Source: UBA1172 sp002457135 (GTDB lineage Bacteria > Pseudomonadota > Alphaproteobacteria > Puniceispirillales > UBA1172). From it: 12,391 nt of DNA. The notes below the pieces were generated by a model that saw only the letters and a program-made list of their open reading frames with translations, was not told the DNA's origin and searched no databases. Shown in pieces: positions 4,272-12,391 of this stretch. The position numbers were made by a program, and so were the translations under genes. The stretch is from assembly GCA_965660935.1 (NCBI GenBank), contig CBFIBR010000043.1, positions 1 to 12,391 of the forward strand, written 5' to 3'. How positions within the stretch are numbered: the stretch's first letter is position 1; each line of letters opens with the position of its first letter.

Positions 4272-6857
4272 ATGAGTAGTCTCGACGCACCCGCCATTGA
4301 GAAAAAATGGCAACAACGCTGGGATGAGGCTGGTTGCTTTGCTGCCCGCATCAACCCTGATCAGCCGAAATATTATGTCCTGGAAATGTTCCCCTATCCA
4401 TCGGGGCGCATTCATATCGGCCATGTCCGCAACTACACGCTGGGTGATGTCGTTGCCCGGGTGAAACGCGCCAAGGGGTTCAACGTGCTGCACCCCATGG
4501 GCTGGGATGCGTTTGGCCTGCCTGCTGAAAACGCCGCCATTGAACGGCGCGTGCACCCCGCCAAATGGACGCGGGAGAATATCAGCACTATGCGTGACCA
4601 GCTGAAAAGCATGGGGCTTTCCTATGACTGGTCGCGGGAATTTGCCACTTGCGATGACACCTATTACCGGTTTGAACAAAAGATGTTCCTTGATTTCCTC
4701 AGGGCGGGTCTGGCTTATCGCAAGGAAAGCTGGGTCAACTGGGACCCGGTTGAAAACACCGTGCTGGCCAATGAACAGGTGGTTGATGGTTGCGGCTGGC
4801 GTTCGGGCGCACCGGTTGAACGCCGCCTGCTGTCACAATGGTTTCTGCGCATCACGGCGTTTGCCCAGGATCTGCTGACCGCGCTTGAAGGGCTGGATCG
4901 CTGGCCTGAACGCGTTCGCCTGATGCAGCATAACTGGATTGGCCGGTCTGAGGGCGCAAGGTTGCGGTTCACGATGACCGATGAAACCGAACTGGCTGAT
5001 GATCTGCGCCAGATTGAGGTTTTCACAACCCGGCCTGATACGCTTTTTGGTGCTTCCTTTCTGGCGGTTGCGGCCAATCATCCGCTGGCGCTTCATCTCG
5101 GTGAAAGCAATGCTGAACTCGCGGCGTTTATTGATGAATGCAACCGCATGGGAACATCACAGGCGACCATTGAGGCTGCCGAGAAAAAGGGTTTCGATAC
5201 CGGGCTAAAGGTCAGCCATCCGTTTGACCCCACCATCACCCTGCCGGTGCATGTCGCCAATTTCGTGCTGATGGAATACGGAACAGGCGCGATTTTTGGC
5301 TGCCCGGCGCATGACCAGCGTGACCTTGATTTCGCAAATGCCTACAGTCTGCCGGTGCGTCCGGTGGTGCTGCCTGATGGTGAGGACCCGGCCAGCTACA
5401 CGGTTGGAGATGTTGCCTATACCGGTCAGGGCAAGCTGTTCAATTCGCGCTTCCTTGATGGCATGGGTGTCGATGAAGCCATCGGGGCCGCAATCAGGAC
5501 GCTTGAAGACAACAGCCAGGGCAGTGGCGAGGTGACCTGGAGGCTGCGTGACTGGGGCGTTTCCCGCCAGCGTTACTGGGGTTGCCCGATCCCGATCATT
5601 CATTGCCCATCCTGCGGTGCGGTTCCTGTCCCCGAAGATCAGCTGCCTGTCACCCTGCCTGATGATATTTCTTTTGATCAGCCCGGCAACCCGATTGCCC
5701 ATCACCCGACCTGGAAGCACACAACCTGCCCTGAATGCGGCGGTGCGGCTGAACGCGAAACCGATACCTTTGATACGTTCTTTGAAAGTTCCTGGTATTT
5801 CCTGCGTTTCGCTGATCCTGACCCTGAGATTGCCTTCTCCCGGGAGGCGATGGAATACTGGCTGCCGGTGGATCAGTATATCGGCGGGGTAGAACACGCT
5901 GTCCTGCACCTGCTTTATTCACGGTTTTTCACCCGGGCGCTGTCAGCCTGCGGCTATCTCGATCTGGGTGAGCCGTTTGATGGCCTGATGACCCAGGGCA
6001 TGGTCTGCCACCAGACTTTCCGTGATAACGACGGCAACTGGCTGTTCCCGACCGAGGTTCGTCGCCATAACGATGACTGGGTCACGATAGAGGGCGAGCA
6101 GCCCGTTGAGGCCGGCCGTATTGAGAAGATGAGCAAATCCAAGCGAAATGTCATCGATCCCGAAGAAATCATCCGGTCCTACGGGGCTGATACCGCCCGG
6201 CTGTTCATGATGTCGGATTCCCCACCCGAGCGTGACATGGAATGGACCAATTCGGGGGTTGAGGGGGCATCGCGCTTTATCCAGAAAATCTGGCGCATGA
6301 CCACGCAAGGTGATCAGGCGAGGCCGATCTGCGCTGCGGGGGAGGCCATGCCTGCCTGCCTTGATGACAGCGCGCGTGATACCATCGCCGCCTGCCATAT
6401 GACCATTGCCGGTTTTGATAAGGATATTGAACGGTTCCGGTTCAATCGCTGTGTTGCCGCGCTCTATACCCTGACCAACACCATCACCGACCTCAAGGGG
6501 GATAGCCCGTCCGAGCAATGGGCGCGGCGTTTCGGGCTGGAAACCCTGGCGCAACTGCTGGCGCCGATTGCCCCGCATACCGCCGAAGAAATGTGGCAGA
6601 ACCTCGGGCATGATACCATGCTGGCTACCCTGCCATGGCCCCGGGCTGATCAGGAATGGCTGGTTCAGGACACCATCACCCTGCCCGTTCAGGTCAATGG
6701 CAAACTAAGGGGCAATATTGACGTCAGCACCGATGCTCCAAAAGAGGATGTCGAGAAAATGGCGCTTGCATTGCCCGCCGTTCAGAAGATACTGGAAGAC
6801 AGCACGTTGAAAAAAGTCATCGTGGTGCCAAACAGGATCGTCAATGTCGTTGTCTAG
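4272..6857 (+). CDS. leuS: Leucyl-tRNA synthetase
   Basis: This class I aminoacyl-tRNA synthetase charges tRNA-Leu with leucine and proofreads mischarged products. The 861 residues match the usual bacterial length. In order: the HIGH signature at 48-51 (YPSGRIHIGHVRNYTLGD), WDAFGLPAENAA, the CP1 editing domain with TTRPDT at 252-257 and the editing-site aspartate D348 in CPAHDQRD, a zinc-type module with two CxxC pairs (HCPSCGA, TTCPECGG), DTFFESSWYFLRF, KMSKS at 619-623, the anticodon-binding helices, and the C-terminal LPVQVNGKLRGNI domain. The ATG at 4272 aligns with the family start (SSLDAPAIEKKWQQRW). It has no evident Shine-Dalgarno and may be translated by coupling to the lipoprotein gene 19 bases upstream. 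The 3' end overlaps lptE by 14 bases. Confidence 0.98.
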   Translation: MSSLDAPAIEKKWQQRWDEAGCFAARINPDQPKYYVLEMFPYPSGRIHIGHVRNYTLGDVVARVKRAKGFNVLHPMGWDAFGLPAENAAIERRVHPAKWTRENISTMRDQLKSMGLSYDWSREFATCDDTYYRFEQKMFLDFLRAGLAYRKESWVNWDPVENTVLANEQVVDGCGWRSGAPVERRLLSQWFLRITAFAQDLLTALEGLDRWPERVRLMQHNWIGRSEGARLRFTMTDETELADDLRQIEVFTTRPDTLFGASFLAVAANHPLALHLGESNAELAAFIDECNRMGTSQATIEAAEKKGFDTGLKVSHPFDPTITLPVHVANFVLMEYGTGAIFGCPAHDQRDLDFANAYSLPVRPVVLPDGEDPASYTVGDVAYTGQGKLFNSRFLDGMGVDEAIGAAIRTLEDNSQGSGEVTWRLRDWGVSRQRYWGCPIPIIHCPSCGAVPVPEDQLPVTLPDDISFDQPGNPIAHHPTWKHTTCPECGGAAERETDTFDTFFESSWYFLRFADPDPEIAFSREAMEYWLPVDQYIGGVEHAVLHLLYSRFFTRALSACGYLDLGEPFDGLMTQGMVCHQTFRDNDGNWLFPTEVRRHNDDWVTIEGEQPVEAGRIEKMSKSKRNVIDPEEIIRSYGADTARLFMMSDSPPERDMEWTNSGVEGASRFIQKIWRMTTQGDQARPICAAGEAMPACLDDSARDTIAACHMTIAGFDKDIERFRFNRCVAALYTLTNTITDLKGDSPSEQWARRFGLETLAQLLAPIAPHTAEEMWQNLGHDTMLATLPWPRADQEWLVQDTITLPVQVNGKLRGNIDVSTDAPKEDVEKMALALPAVQKILEDSTLKKVIVVPNRIVNVVV

Positions 6858-7329
6858 ATCAATAGTGGTGGTTCGAGCAGCCCTTGCCGGTCTTGCCGTG
6901 CTTTGGCTCGCAGGCTGCGCATCCGGATCATCGGTATCACAGGCCTACAAGGCAGAACTCGGCAAGATTGAGGTGGCGACCGACAACTCACGCATCAGCC
7001 AGCTTTATCGGCAGAAACTCAATCGCCTGCTTGATCGGTATGAGCCGAGTGATATCCGCTACAAGCTGGATATCGGGTTATCAACCACGGAATCCGACAC
7101 ATCGGTTTCAATGACAGCAACTTTACTTCTCTATGACCGGAGTATCGGGGAAACTGTGCTGACCCGGTCCATGAATTCATCAGCCTCAATCGGCGCTGTA
7201 CCTTCGCTTTACGGCTCTGAAGAGGCGAAACGCCACGCCAGGGAACGCCTGGCGGGCCAGCTTGTTGAAGAATCCTATCATTTCCTGATGCTGCATTTTT
7301 CCCGTCAGGCTGCCGCTGAAGCATCATGA
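6844..7329 (+). CDS. lptE: LPS-assembly lipoprotein LptE
   Basis: LptE is an outer-membrane lipoprotein that plugs the LptD barrel and helps place lipopolysaccharide in the outer leaflet. The 161-residue product has a type II signal peptide (VVRAALAGLAVLWLAGC) with lipobox LAGC and lipid-bearing C25. It is followed by a small domain with the LptE pattern: ISQLYRQKLNRLL, YKLDIGLSTTESD and ATLLLYDRSIGETVLTR, then a closing helix rich in Arg and Glu. Sequence conservation in this family is low; position between leuS and holA, the same order as in E. coli, is strong support. AGGA at 6834-6837, 6 bases before the ATG, supports the start. It overlaps leuS by 14 bases and holA by 4, indicating one transcript. 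Confidence 0.85.
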   Translation: MSLSRSIVVVRAALAGLAVLWLAGCASGSSVSQAYKAELGKIEVATDNSRISQLYRQKLNRLLDRYEPSDIRYKLDIGLSTTESDTSVSMTATLLLYDRSIGETVLTRSMNSSASIGAVPSLYGSEEAKRHARERLAGQLVEESYHFLMLHFSRQAAAEAS

Positions 7330-8345
7330 AAATCAGTGGCCGCGGGGTTGACGGGTTTCTGGCCAATCCGCCCGCTGCGGTCGCCGCTATCCTGTTGCAC
7401 GGCCATGACCGGGGCATGATGCAGGAACGCGCCCGTCTGCTGGCGGGCAAGGCCGTGCCTGATATAAACGATCCGTTCTGCGTGACCCGGCTTGACCCGG
7501 ACAGTATCGGCAAGGATGCAACGCTGCTGGTGGATAATGCCGCCGCAATGCCGCCAATGGGCGGCAAGAGACTGGTGCTGGTCAGTGATGCCGGGGCATC
7601 GGTGCTTGAAGCCTGCCGAAACCTGCTCCAGCAAACGCCCCCTGAAAGCCTTGTGATCATTACCGCCAATGATACGATCAACACCCGCTCGGCGCTCGTC
7701 AAACTGTTTGAAGGCGCGGATAATGCCGCCGCTATTGGCTGTTATCATGACAGCGGCCAGACACTGGCCACCATGGCACAATCGGTGTTCAAGGAAGCCG
7801 GCATAGCGGTTGATCGTGATGCCATGGCCTGGATTGTCGCGCATCTGGGGGCTGATCGCATGGTCAGCCGCATGGAGGTCGAAAAGCTGGTGCTGATGGC
7901 CGGGCCGAACGGTCACCTCGATCTGCCATCAACGCAGCAGGCCCTTGGTGATGGTGCCTCGATTACAGCATCAGATATCGTTCACGCCGCCGCCTCGGGC
8001 AACATGAAAAGCCTTGGCAAGGCCATGGACCGTGCCTCCGCCGATGGAATTGAAGGCGAAAGGGTGCTGCGGGCGGCCATGGGGTATTTCAACCGGCTGT
8101 TCCGCATCGGTGCGGCGATGGAGGGCGGGCAGAGCCGTGATCAGGCGTTCAAGAGCATTCGCCCGCCTGTCTATTTCAGTGAGCAGCGGATGATTGAAAC
8201 CCATCTTCGCCACTGGACCCCGATGCGGTGCCGCCGTGCCATTGACCGGCTGGCTGAGGCTGAACGGCAATCCCGGTCCGGGATTGATGCGCTGATGGCA
8301 TCGGCCCAGGCCCTCCTGTCACTGGCCAGCTCAGCGCAGCGTTAG
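7326..8345 (+). CDS. holA: DNA polymerase III subunit delta
   Basis: The delta subunit is the wrench of the clamp loader: it binds and opens the beta sliding clamp during chromosome replication. The 339-residue product starts with the usual AAA+-like fold lacking a working P-loop (AAVAAILLHGHDRGMMQERA). It continues with PPMGGKRLVLVSDAG, ESLVIITANDTINTRSALVK, AAIGCYHDSGQTL, the lid region LGADRMVSRMEVEKLVLMAG and the collar helices near the end. Its ATG overlaps the lptE stop as ATGA, so translation is probably coupled. It is the last gene of the operon, and its TAG stop overlaps the stop of convergent parB by 4 bases. No terminator lies between them. Confidence 0.92.
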   Translation: MKISGRGVDGFLANPPAAVAAILLHGHDRGMMQERARLLAGKAVPDINDPFCVTRLDPDSIGKDATLLVDNAAAMPPMGGKRLVLVSDAGASVLEACRNLLQQTPPESLVIITANDTINTRSALVKLFEGADNAAAIGCYHDSGQTLATMAQSVFKEAGIAVDRDAMAWIVAHLGADRMVSRMEVEKLVLMAGPNGHLDLPSTQQALGDGASITASDIVHAAASGNMKSLGKAMDRASADGIEGERVLRAAMGYFNRLFRIGAAMEGGQSRDQAFKSIRPPVYFSEQRMIETHLRHWTPMRCRRAIDRLAEAERQSRSGIDALMASAQALLSLASSAQR

Positions 8346-9262
8346 TTTTTCTTGAGCTTGCCGACCATCTCATCGAACTGATCCAGCGTGGTGCAGTCAA
8401 TGGTGATGCGGCCTTTCTGGCTGGTGCTGTTGAACCGCAGGGCAACATTGATCCCCAGTTTTTCGCGCAATTCAGCCTCAAGCGCCTTGAGATCGGTATC
8501 GTCCTCCACAGCCTCGGATGATTTTGGCTGGGTGAGGCGGGCAACCATGCTTTCGACCTGACGCGCGCTCATGTTACGGGCGGCGACATCCTTGGCGAGG
8601 GATGAGGCATCATCATGGCCGATCAACGGCCGGGCCTGACCCGCGCTTAGCAAACCGCCGGTGATCATGGTCTGGACATCTTGAGGCAGGTTGAGCAGGC
8701 GCATCATGTTGGCCAGATGACTGCGGGACTTGCCGATGATGGTGGCGAGTTTTTCCTGGGTATAGTCGAATTCTTTCATCAGGCGGCTGTAGCCGCTGGC
8801 TTCCTCAATGGCATTCAGGTCATGACGCTGGATATTTTCAATCAGGGCGATTTCAGCCGCCATGCGATCATCAGCATCCCTGATCAGCACCGGCAGTTCA
8901 TGCAGACCGGCGCGTTGCGCGGCACGCCAGCGTCTTTCCCCGGCAATCAGCTCATACGCATCATCATGCCCCGGCTTTTCCCGGACCAGAAGCGGCTGGA
9001 CAACACCATGCTGGCGGATACTGGCGGCAAGATCCTTAAGGCTGCCCTCATCAAAGGACCGGCGCGGCTGCCATGGCCCGGGGCTGATCTGTTCTATCCC
9101 CACCATCGCCTCCCCCGCCATGGTAACGGGGGCGGTTCCAGCAGGATCAGAATGTTGTGGGGCCGCCGTTTCGGTCAGGCTCCCTACCACCGCGCTGTCA
9201 CCGAGGAGTGATGAAAGGCCTTTGCCTAACCCTTTGTTTGCATTTGCCTTTTTCTTCGCCAT
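8342..9262 (-). CDS. parB: Chromosome partitioning protein ParB
   Basis: ParB binds parS sites and spreads along DNA as a CTP-dependent clamp. It then works with ParA to separate the origin regions, and it can load SMC. The 306 residues show the standard layout: a basic N-terminal ParA-interacting segment (NKGLGKGLSSLLGD), ISPGPWQPRRSFD, the CTP-binding box GERRWRA at 108-114, ENIQR at 142-146, a helix-turn-helix (TQEKLATIIGKSRSHLANMM) for parS contact, and a C-terminal dimerisation domain after an acidic linker (about 250-306). It starts one base after the parA stop (TGA-G-ATG) and follows a good ribosome binding site. A candidate parS lies about 1.4 kb upstream in rsmG. Confidence 0.97.
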   Translation of the reverse strand: MAKKKANANKGLGKGLSSLLGDSAVVGSLTETAAPQHSDPAGTAPVTMAGEAMVGIEQISPGPWQPRRSFDEGSLKDLAASIRQHGVVQPLLVREKPGHDDAYELIAGERRWRAAQRAGLHELPVLIRDADDRMAAEIALIENIQRHDLNAIEEASGYSRLMKEFDYTQEKLATIIGKSRSHLANMMRLLNLPQDVQTMITGGLLSAGQARPLIGHDDASSLAKDVAARNMSARQVESMVARLTQPKSSEAVEDDTDLKALEAELREKLGINVALRFNSTSQKGRITIDCTTLDQFDEMVGKLKKN

Positions 9263-9263
9263 C

Positions 9264-10040
9264 TCAATTTCTCTCCTGCTTGATGACTTCCACTGCCAGG
9301 GCAATATACGCCTGTGAGCCTTGACAATCCAGATCATAGAGCAGGACAGGCTTGCCAAAGGACGGCGCCTCCGAGACACGGACATTGCGCGGGATCATCG
9401 TGTCATAGACCAGGCTGGGCAGATGCTGCCTGACATCGCTGGCCACCATTGAAGACAGCCTGTTGCGGCTGTCATACATGGTCAGCACAATGCCCTTGAT
9501 GACCAGATCAGGGTTCAGGCCATTGCGGACCCCGTCAATGGTGTTGATCAGCTGGCTCAGGCCTTCGAGGGCGTAGTATTCGGATTGCAATGGCACCAGC
9601 ACGGAACCGGCCGCCGTCAGCGCATTGACGGTGATCAGGCCAAGCGAGGGCGGGCAATCGATAAAGACATAATCATAGTCGTCACTGATGCCATCAATCA
9701 TCGCCTGCAACTGGAATTCACGCTGCTCGATCCCCGAAAACTCAACCTCCACCGCGGACAGGTTGGCGGATGCCGGGATCACATGGAGATTGCCGACAAC
9801 ACTGTTCCGAATGGCTTTTTTCACCGAGGTATTGCCGCAAAGCAGCTCATAGAGGTCATGCTTGCGATCATCCTTGTCAATCCCGAGGCCGGTGCTGGCG
9901 TTGCCTTGCGGATCAGCATCAATCACCAGAATACGCCGTTTGGAAGCCGCCAGTGCCGCCGCCAGATTGACCGTTGTCGTGGTTTTACCGACACCGCCCT
10001 TCTGGTTGGTCACAGCAATAATGTTCTTTTTGGGGATCAT
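9264..10040 (-). CDS. parA: Chromosome partitioning ATPase ParA
   Basis: ParA is the ATPase that binds DNA non-specifically as an ATP dimer and pulls ParB-parS complexes apart. The 258-residue protein is of the short chromosomal type without an N-terminal helix-turn-helix. It has the deviant Walker A motif KGGVGKTT at 14-21 with signature lysine K14, the A' segment DADPQGN at 41-47, Walker B-type FIDCPPSLG at 126-134, and LVPLQSEYYALEGLSQL. The C-terminal part PRNVRVSEAPSFGKPVLLYD is typical of Soj/ParA. The start at 10040 gives the usual MIPKKNIIAVTNQKGG; its ribosome binding site is weak. It follows rsmG by 30 bases and precedes parB by one base, so parAB is an operon, possibly read through from mnmG-rsmG. 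Confidence 0.97.
   Translation of the reverse strand: MIPKKNIIAVTNQKGGVGKTTTTVNLAAALAASKRRILVIDADPQGNASTGLGIDKDDRKHDLYELLCGNTSVKKAIRNSVVGNLHVIPASANLSAVEVEFSGIEQREFQLQAMIDGISDDYDYVFIDCPPSLGLITVNALTAAGSVLVPLQSEYYALEGLSQLINTIDGVRNGLNPDLVIKGIVLTMYDSRNRLSSMVASDVRQHLPSLVYDTMIPRNVRVSEAPSFGKPVLLYDLDCQGSQAYIALAVEVIKQERN
9271..9277 (-). promoter_or_regulatory. parB ribosome binding site inside parA
   Basis: On the minus strand AGGAGAG lies 8 bases before the parB ATG at 9262. It overlaps the last codons of parA and favours this start over the longer open frame upstream. Confidence 0.75.
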
Positions 10041-10070
10041 GGGACCATTCTCATAACAGGACGGGGTAGG

Positions 10071-10718
10071 TTACTCAGAGATATCAAACCCGGTGAGGCG
10101 GATGATCACGCCTTCCGGGCTGCTCAGGCTTGGTATAATCTTGGGCCTGATACTGGGGTAATTGACAAGGCAGGTCAATTCCCCAGCATGGTTTGCGCCC
10201 TTCATGAAAAGGCATTCCAGCCCCGGGTGATGCTGGCTGGCTGTCCATTCAAGCAGTTTTTCAAGAGGAGCAAGGGCCCGCGCCGTGATCACCCCCGGCG
10301 CACCGGGGGCAAGCTCCTCAATCCGCTTGTTGCAGACTGTCACGCTGACCCCGACTTCACGGGCAGCAACGCTGAGGAAAGCGCATTTCCGTTCATCCGA
10401 TTCGACCAGCGTAACGGGCCTTGCCGCCTCCCCCCCAGCGGCCTTCTCAGCCGCCATAATCGCGAGGATGAGGCCGGGGAGACCGGCGCCAGAGCCAATA
10501 TCCATGACATCAGCATCCGTGTCGGTGATATGGCGGTAAACCTGCCCGCAATCGAGGATATGCCTGCCCCACACTTCATCGAGGGTAGACCGGCTGACAA
10601 GGTTGATGCTCTTCTGCCAGCGTTTCAGCACCGCCACAAACGCCTTGAGCCGTTCTTTTGTTTCACGGGAAACATCAAGAATACGGCAGGCCTCATCCGC
10701 ATTCATGGCCTGCCCCAT
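10071..10718 (-). CDS. rsmG: 16S rRNA (guanine527-N7)-methyltransferase RsmG
   Basis: RsmG (formerly GidB) adds a methyl group to N7 of G527 in 16S rRNA, using S-adenosylmethionine. The 215 residues carry the SAM-binding motif DIGSGAGLPG at 73-82, the acidic ribose-binding loop ESDERKCAFL from 106, ARALAPLEKLLEW at 146-158 and the late FMKG at 171-174; SINLVSRSTLDEVWGRHILD at 37-56 is the family's N-terminal signature. Its ATG shares one base with the mnmG stop (TGATG), so it is probably translated by reinitiation. ATG at 10706, four codons later, is an alternative. Codons 16-20 (Val-Ser-Arg-Glu-Thr) double as a candidate parS site. The order mnmG-rsmG-parA-parB is conserved in many bacteria. 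Confidence 0.96.
   Translation of the reverse strand: MGQAMNADEACRILDVSRETKERLKAFVAVLKRWQKSINLVSRSTLDEVWGRHILDCGQVYRHITDTDADVMDIGSGAGLPGLILAIMAAEKAAGGEAARPVTLVESDERKCAFLSVAAREVGVSVTVCNKRIEELAPGAPGVITARALAPLEKLLEWTASQHHPGLECLFMKGANHAGELTCLVNYPSIRPKIIPSLSSPEGVIIRLTGFDISE
10659..10674. promoter_or_regulatory. Candidate parS centromere site within rsmG
   Basis: TGTTTCACGGGAAACA matches the bacterial parS consensus TGTTTCACGTGAAACA at 15 of 16 positions. The one mismatch is at 10668, so the left half-site is perfect. On the rsmG strand it covers the last base of codon 15 and codons 16-20 (GTT TCC CGT GAA ACA); consensus would need serine TCA instead of TCC, so the deviation is synonymous. It lies beside parAB, where parS sites are commonly found. 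ParB with a standard CTP box and helix-turn-helix is encoded 1.4 kb away. Confidence 0.85.
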
Positions 10719-12391
10719 CAGCCTGCTCGCCTGAGATGGCGGATCACCGATACCACGGCGGCAGGGGTCAACCCGGGCAGACGATTGGCCTGACCAATGG
10801 TTTCAGGGCGATGCCGCATCAGGATATCCACGCTTTCAGCCGACAGCCCGCCAATAGCGGTGAAATCCGTCTCAACAGGGATTGCAAGCGCATCATCACG
10901 GCGCAGGGCCTCAATATCAGCCTGCTGGCGATGGACATAGCCCTTATACCGGCAATCGGTTTCAAGCTGCTGGCGAAGCCGCAGGTCAATTGTATCCAGT
11001 TCAGGCCAGAGCGGGATCAGCCTGTCGATGGTGATGCCGTCACGGGAGAGCAGGTCTGTTGCCGATTGCCGCCTGCCATCACGGGTTGAGGGCAGATCAT
11101 GGGGTGACAGCTCGGACGGCAGGGCATTGAGCCTGTCCAGGAGGGCCGCGCCAGCATCGAGTTTCGCCTTGCGATCTTGCCAATGCGCCCCCCGCCTTGA
11201 GCCGACGACCCCGAAACTGACGCCTTTTTCGGTGAGCCGCTGATCAGCGTTATCAGCACGCAGCAGCAAGCGGTATTCAGCGCGTGAGGTGAACATCCGG
11301 TAGGGTTCAGGCGCACCCCGGGTGATCAGATCATCAATCATCACGCCGGTATAGGCCTCGGCCCGGTCCAGAACGAAAGTCCGGGGGTCATCACCAGCCC
11401 TCAAGGCAGCGTTGACACCGGCCACCAGCCCCTGGGCGGCGGCTTCCTCATAACCCGTTGTGCCGTTGATCTGGCCCGCAAGGTACAGCCCTTTCAGGGC
11501 TTTCAGCTCAAGGCAGCGCGTCAATGCACGCGGGTCGATGCAATCGTATTCAATGGCATAGCCGTAGCGCATGATGGCGGCCTTCTCCAGCCCCGGGATG
11601 GAGGCGATCATGCGATCCTGAACATCACGCGGCAGGCTGGTGGAAATCCCGTTCGGGTAGACGGTCGGGTCATCGAGGCCTTCGGGTTCAAGGAAAACCT
11701 GATGCGCGGTGCGATCGGCAAAGCGCACAACCTTATCCTCAATAGAGGGGCAATAGCGTGGCCCCGTGCCTTCAATCTGGCCAGAATACACCGCCGACAG
11801 ATGGATCGATTCCGCGATGATGCGGTGCGTTTCTTCGGTGGTGCGGGTGATGCCGCAGGAAATCTGGGGGACCGTAATCCGCTCTGTCAGGCTGGAAAAG
11901 GGAACAGGCGGGTCATCCGCAGGCTGCATATCCAGCCCTGACCAGTCAATCGTCCGGCCATCAAGCCGGGCGGGGGTGCCGGTTTTCAGCCGGGCCATGG
12001 GCAGGGCCAGCTTAGGGTCACGCAATCGCTTTGCCAGCTGGTTTGATGGATCCTCGCCAAAACGGCCCGCCTGCTGGCGTTCCTGGCCAAGATGGATCAA
12101 CCCGCCAAGGAAAGTGCCAGTGGTCAGCACAGCGGCCCAGCAGAACAATTGCCGTCCATCCTCAGCCACCAGCCCCTTGAGCTGGCCATCCTCAACAATC
12201 AGGTCACCCACCGCAGCCTCAATGATGTCGAGCTGATCCTGTTCAGCCAGGAGGGCCTGAATGGCTTCACGGTAGAGCTTGCGGTCAGCTTGCGCACGCG
12301 GGCCGTGAACCGCAGGACCCCGGGACCGGTTGAGCATCCTGAACTGAATGCCCGATGCGTCAATGGCCAGCCCCATCAACCCGTCAAGGGC
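10718..12391 (-). CDS. mnmG: tRNA uridine-5-carboxymethylaminomethyl modification enzyme MnmG, N-terminus beyond window
   Basis: MnmG (formerly GidA) is an FAD protein that works with MnmE to put a carboxymethylaminomethyl or aminomethyl group on U34 of several tRNAs. The frame is open to the right edge and begins ALDGLMGLAIDASGIQFRML; 557 residues are visible. About 65 N-terminal residues, including the dinucleotide-binding glycine motif, lie outside. Family signatures: LNRSRGPAVHGPRAQ, TTGTFLGGLIHLG, ARLKTGTPARLD, GPRYCPSIEDKVVRF with the catalytic cysteine equivalent to E. coli C277, AGQINGTTGYEEAAAQGL, TSRAEYRLLLRADNADQRLT, and a C-terminal MnmE/tRNA-binding helical domain (YKGYVHRQQADIEALRR). 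It is first in this window of the mnmG-rsmG-parA-parB operon; mnmE is commonly upstream but is not seen here. Confidence 0.97.
   Translation of the reverse strand, partial: ALDGLMGLAIDASGIQFRMLNRSRGPAVHGPRAQADRKLYREAIQALLAEQDQLDIIEAAVGDLIVEDGQLKGLVAEDGRQLFCWAAVLTTGTFLGGLIHLGQERQQAGRFGEDPSNQLAKRLRDPKLALPMARLKTGTPARLDGRTIDWSGLDMQPADDPPVPFSSLTERITVPQISCGITRTTEETHRIIAESIHLSAVYSGQIEGTGPRYCPSIEDKVVRFADRTAHQVFLEPEGLDDPTVYPNGISTSLPRDVQDRMIASIPGLEKAAIMRYGYAIEYDCIDPRALTRCLELKALKGLYLAGQINGTTGYEEAAAQGLVAGVNAALRAGDDPRTFVLDRAEAYTGVMIDDLITRGAPEPYRMFTSRAEYRLLLRADNADQRLTEKGVSFGVVGSRRGAHWQDRKAKLDAGAALLDRLNALPSELSPHDLPSTRDGRRQSATDLLSRDGITIDRLIPLWPELDTIDLRLRQQLETDCRYKGYVHRQQADIEALRRDDALAIPVETDFTAIGGLSAESVDILMRHRPETIGQANRLPGLTPAAVVSVIRHLRRAG

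Noticed and set aside
5205..5909. A 234-codon minus-strand open frame inside leuS
   Set aside because: It mirrors conserved leuS sequence including the zinc-module region, shows no domain of its own and no ribosome binding site.
9585..10793. A 402-codon plus-strand open frame across parA and rsmG
   Set aside because: It lies wholly antisense to two well-recognised genes, has no recognisable motifs, and is a by-product of GC-rich codon use on the other strand.

Overview
The window is ordinary-looking alphaproteobacterial chromosome with one compositionally foreign stretch. The lineage call rests on the block mnmG-rsmG-parA-parB facing a DUF3576 lipoprotein-leuS-lptE-holA operon, on a GTP cyclohydrolase II with a decayed RibB-like N-terminal half, and on a porin signal peptide typical of marine alphaproteobacteria. 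Protein style and the small porin suggest a marine Rhodospirillales or SAR116-like organism, but the sequence alone does not fix the order. The mnmG-rsmG-parAB block usually lies near the replication origin; no origin is visible here. There is no rRNA, tRNA, CRISPR array, transposase or integrase.

Left region (1-2400): the 5' part of an OmpR/PhoB-like response regulator runs off the left edge on the minus strand. It diverges from ribA (riboflavin synthesis), with an AT-rich 155-bp gap between them. ribA converges on yggS, a pyridoxal-phosphate homeostasis protein, across a 34-bp gap holding two small hairpins.

Middle region (2400-3950): this stretch is much more AT-rich than the rest. It holds a roughly 210-bp divergent control region with nested inverted repeats, a small outer-membrane porin with a clear ribosome binding site and a perfect intrinsic terminator, a second AT-rich gap, and the first 79 codons of the DUF3576 lipoprotein gene. 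Composition changes abruptly inside that gene near base 3947-3950: third-position GC goes from about 15% to about 61% by hand count. This suggests the porin segment was exchanged by recombination with a crossover inside the lipoprotein gene.

Right region (3950-12391): lipoprotein-leuS-lptE-holA form a plus-strand operon with short gaps and overlaps. It combines leucine tRNA charging, LPS export and the DNA polymerase III clamp loader. It meets the minus-strand operon mnmG-rsmG-parA-parB tail to tail, and the holA and parB stop codons overlap by 4 bp. That second operon covers tRNA wobble modification, 16S rRNA methylation and chromosome segregation. A near-consensus parS site, the loading site for ParB, is embedded in rsmG where it encodes Val-Ser-Arg-Glu-Thr.

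No stretch longer than 300 bases lacks a gene. I saw no clearly new multi-gene system. The most interesting signals are the mosaic lipoprotein gene with its porin segment, related TTATCA-type motifs in the three AT-rich gaps, the folded element upstream of the porin, and the coding parS.
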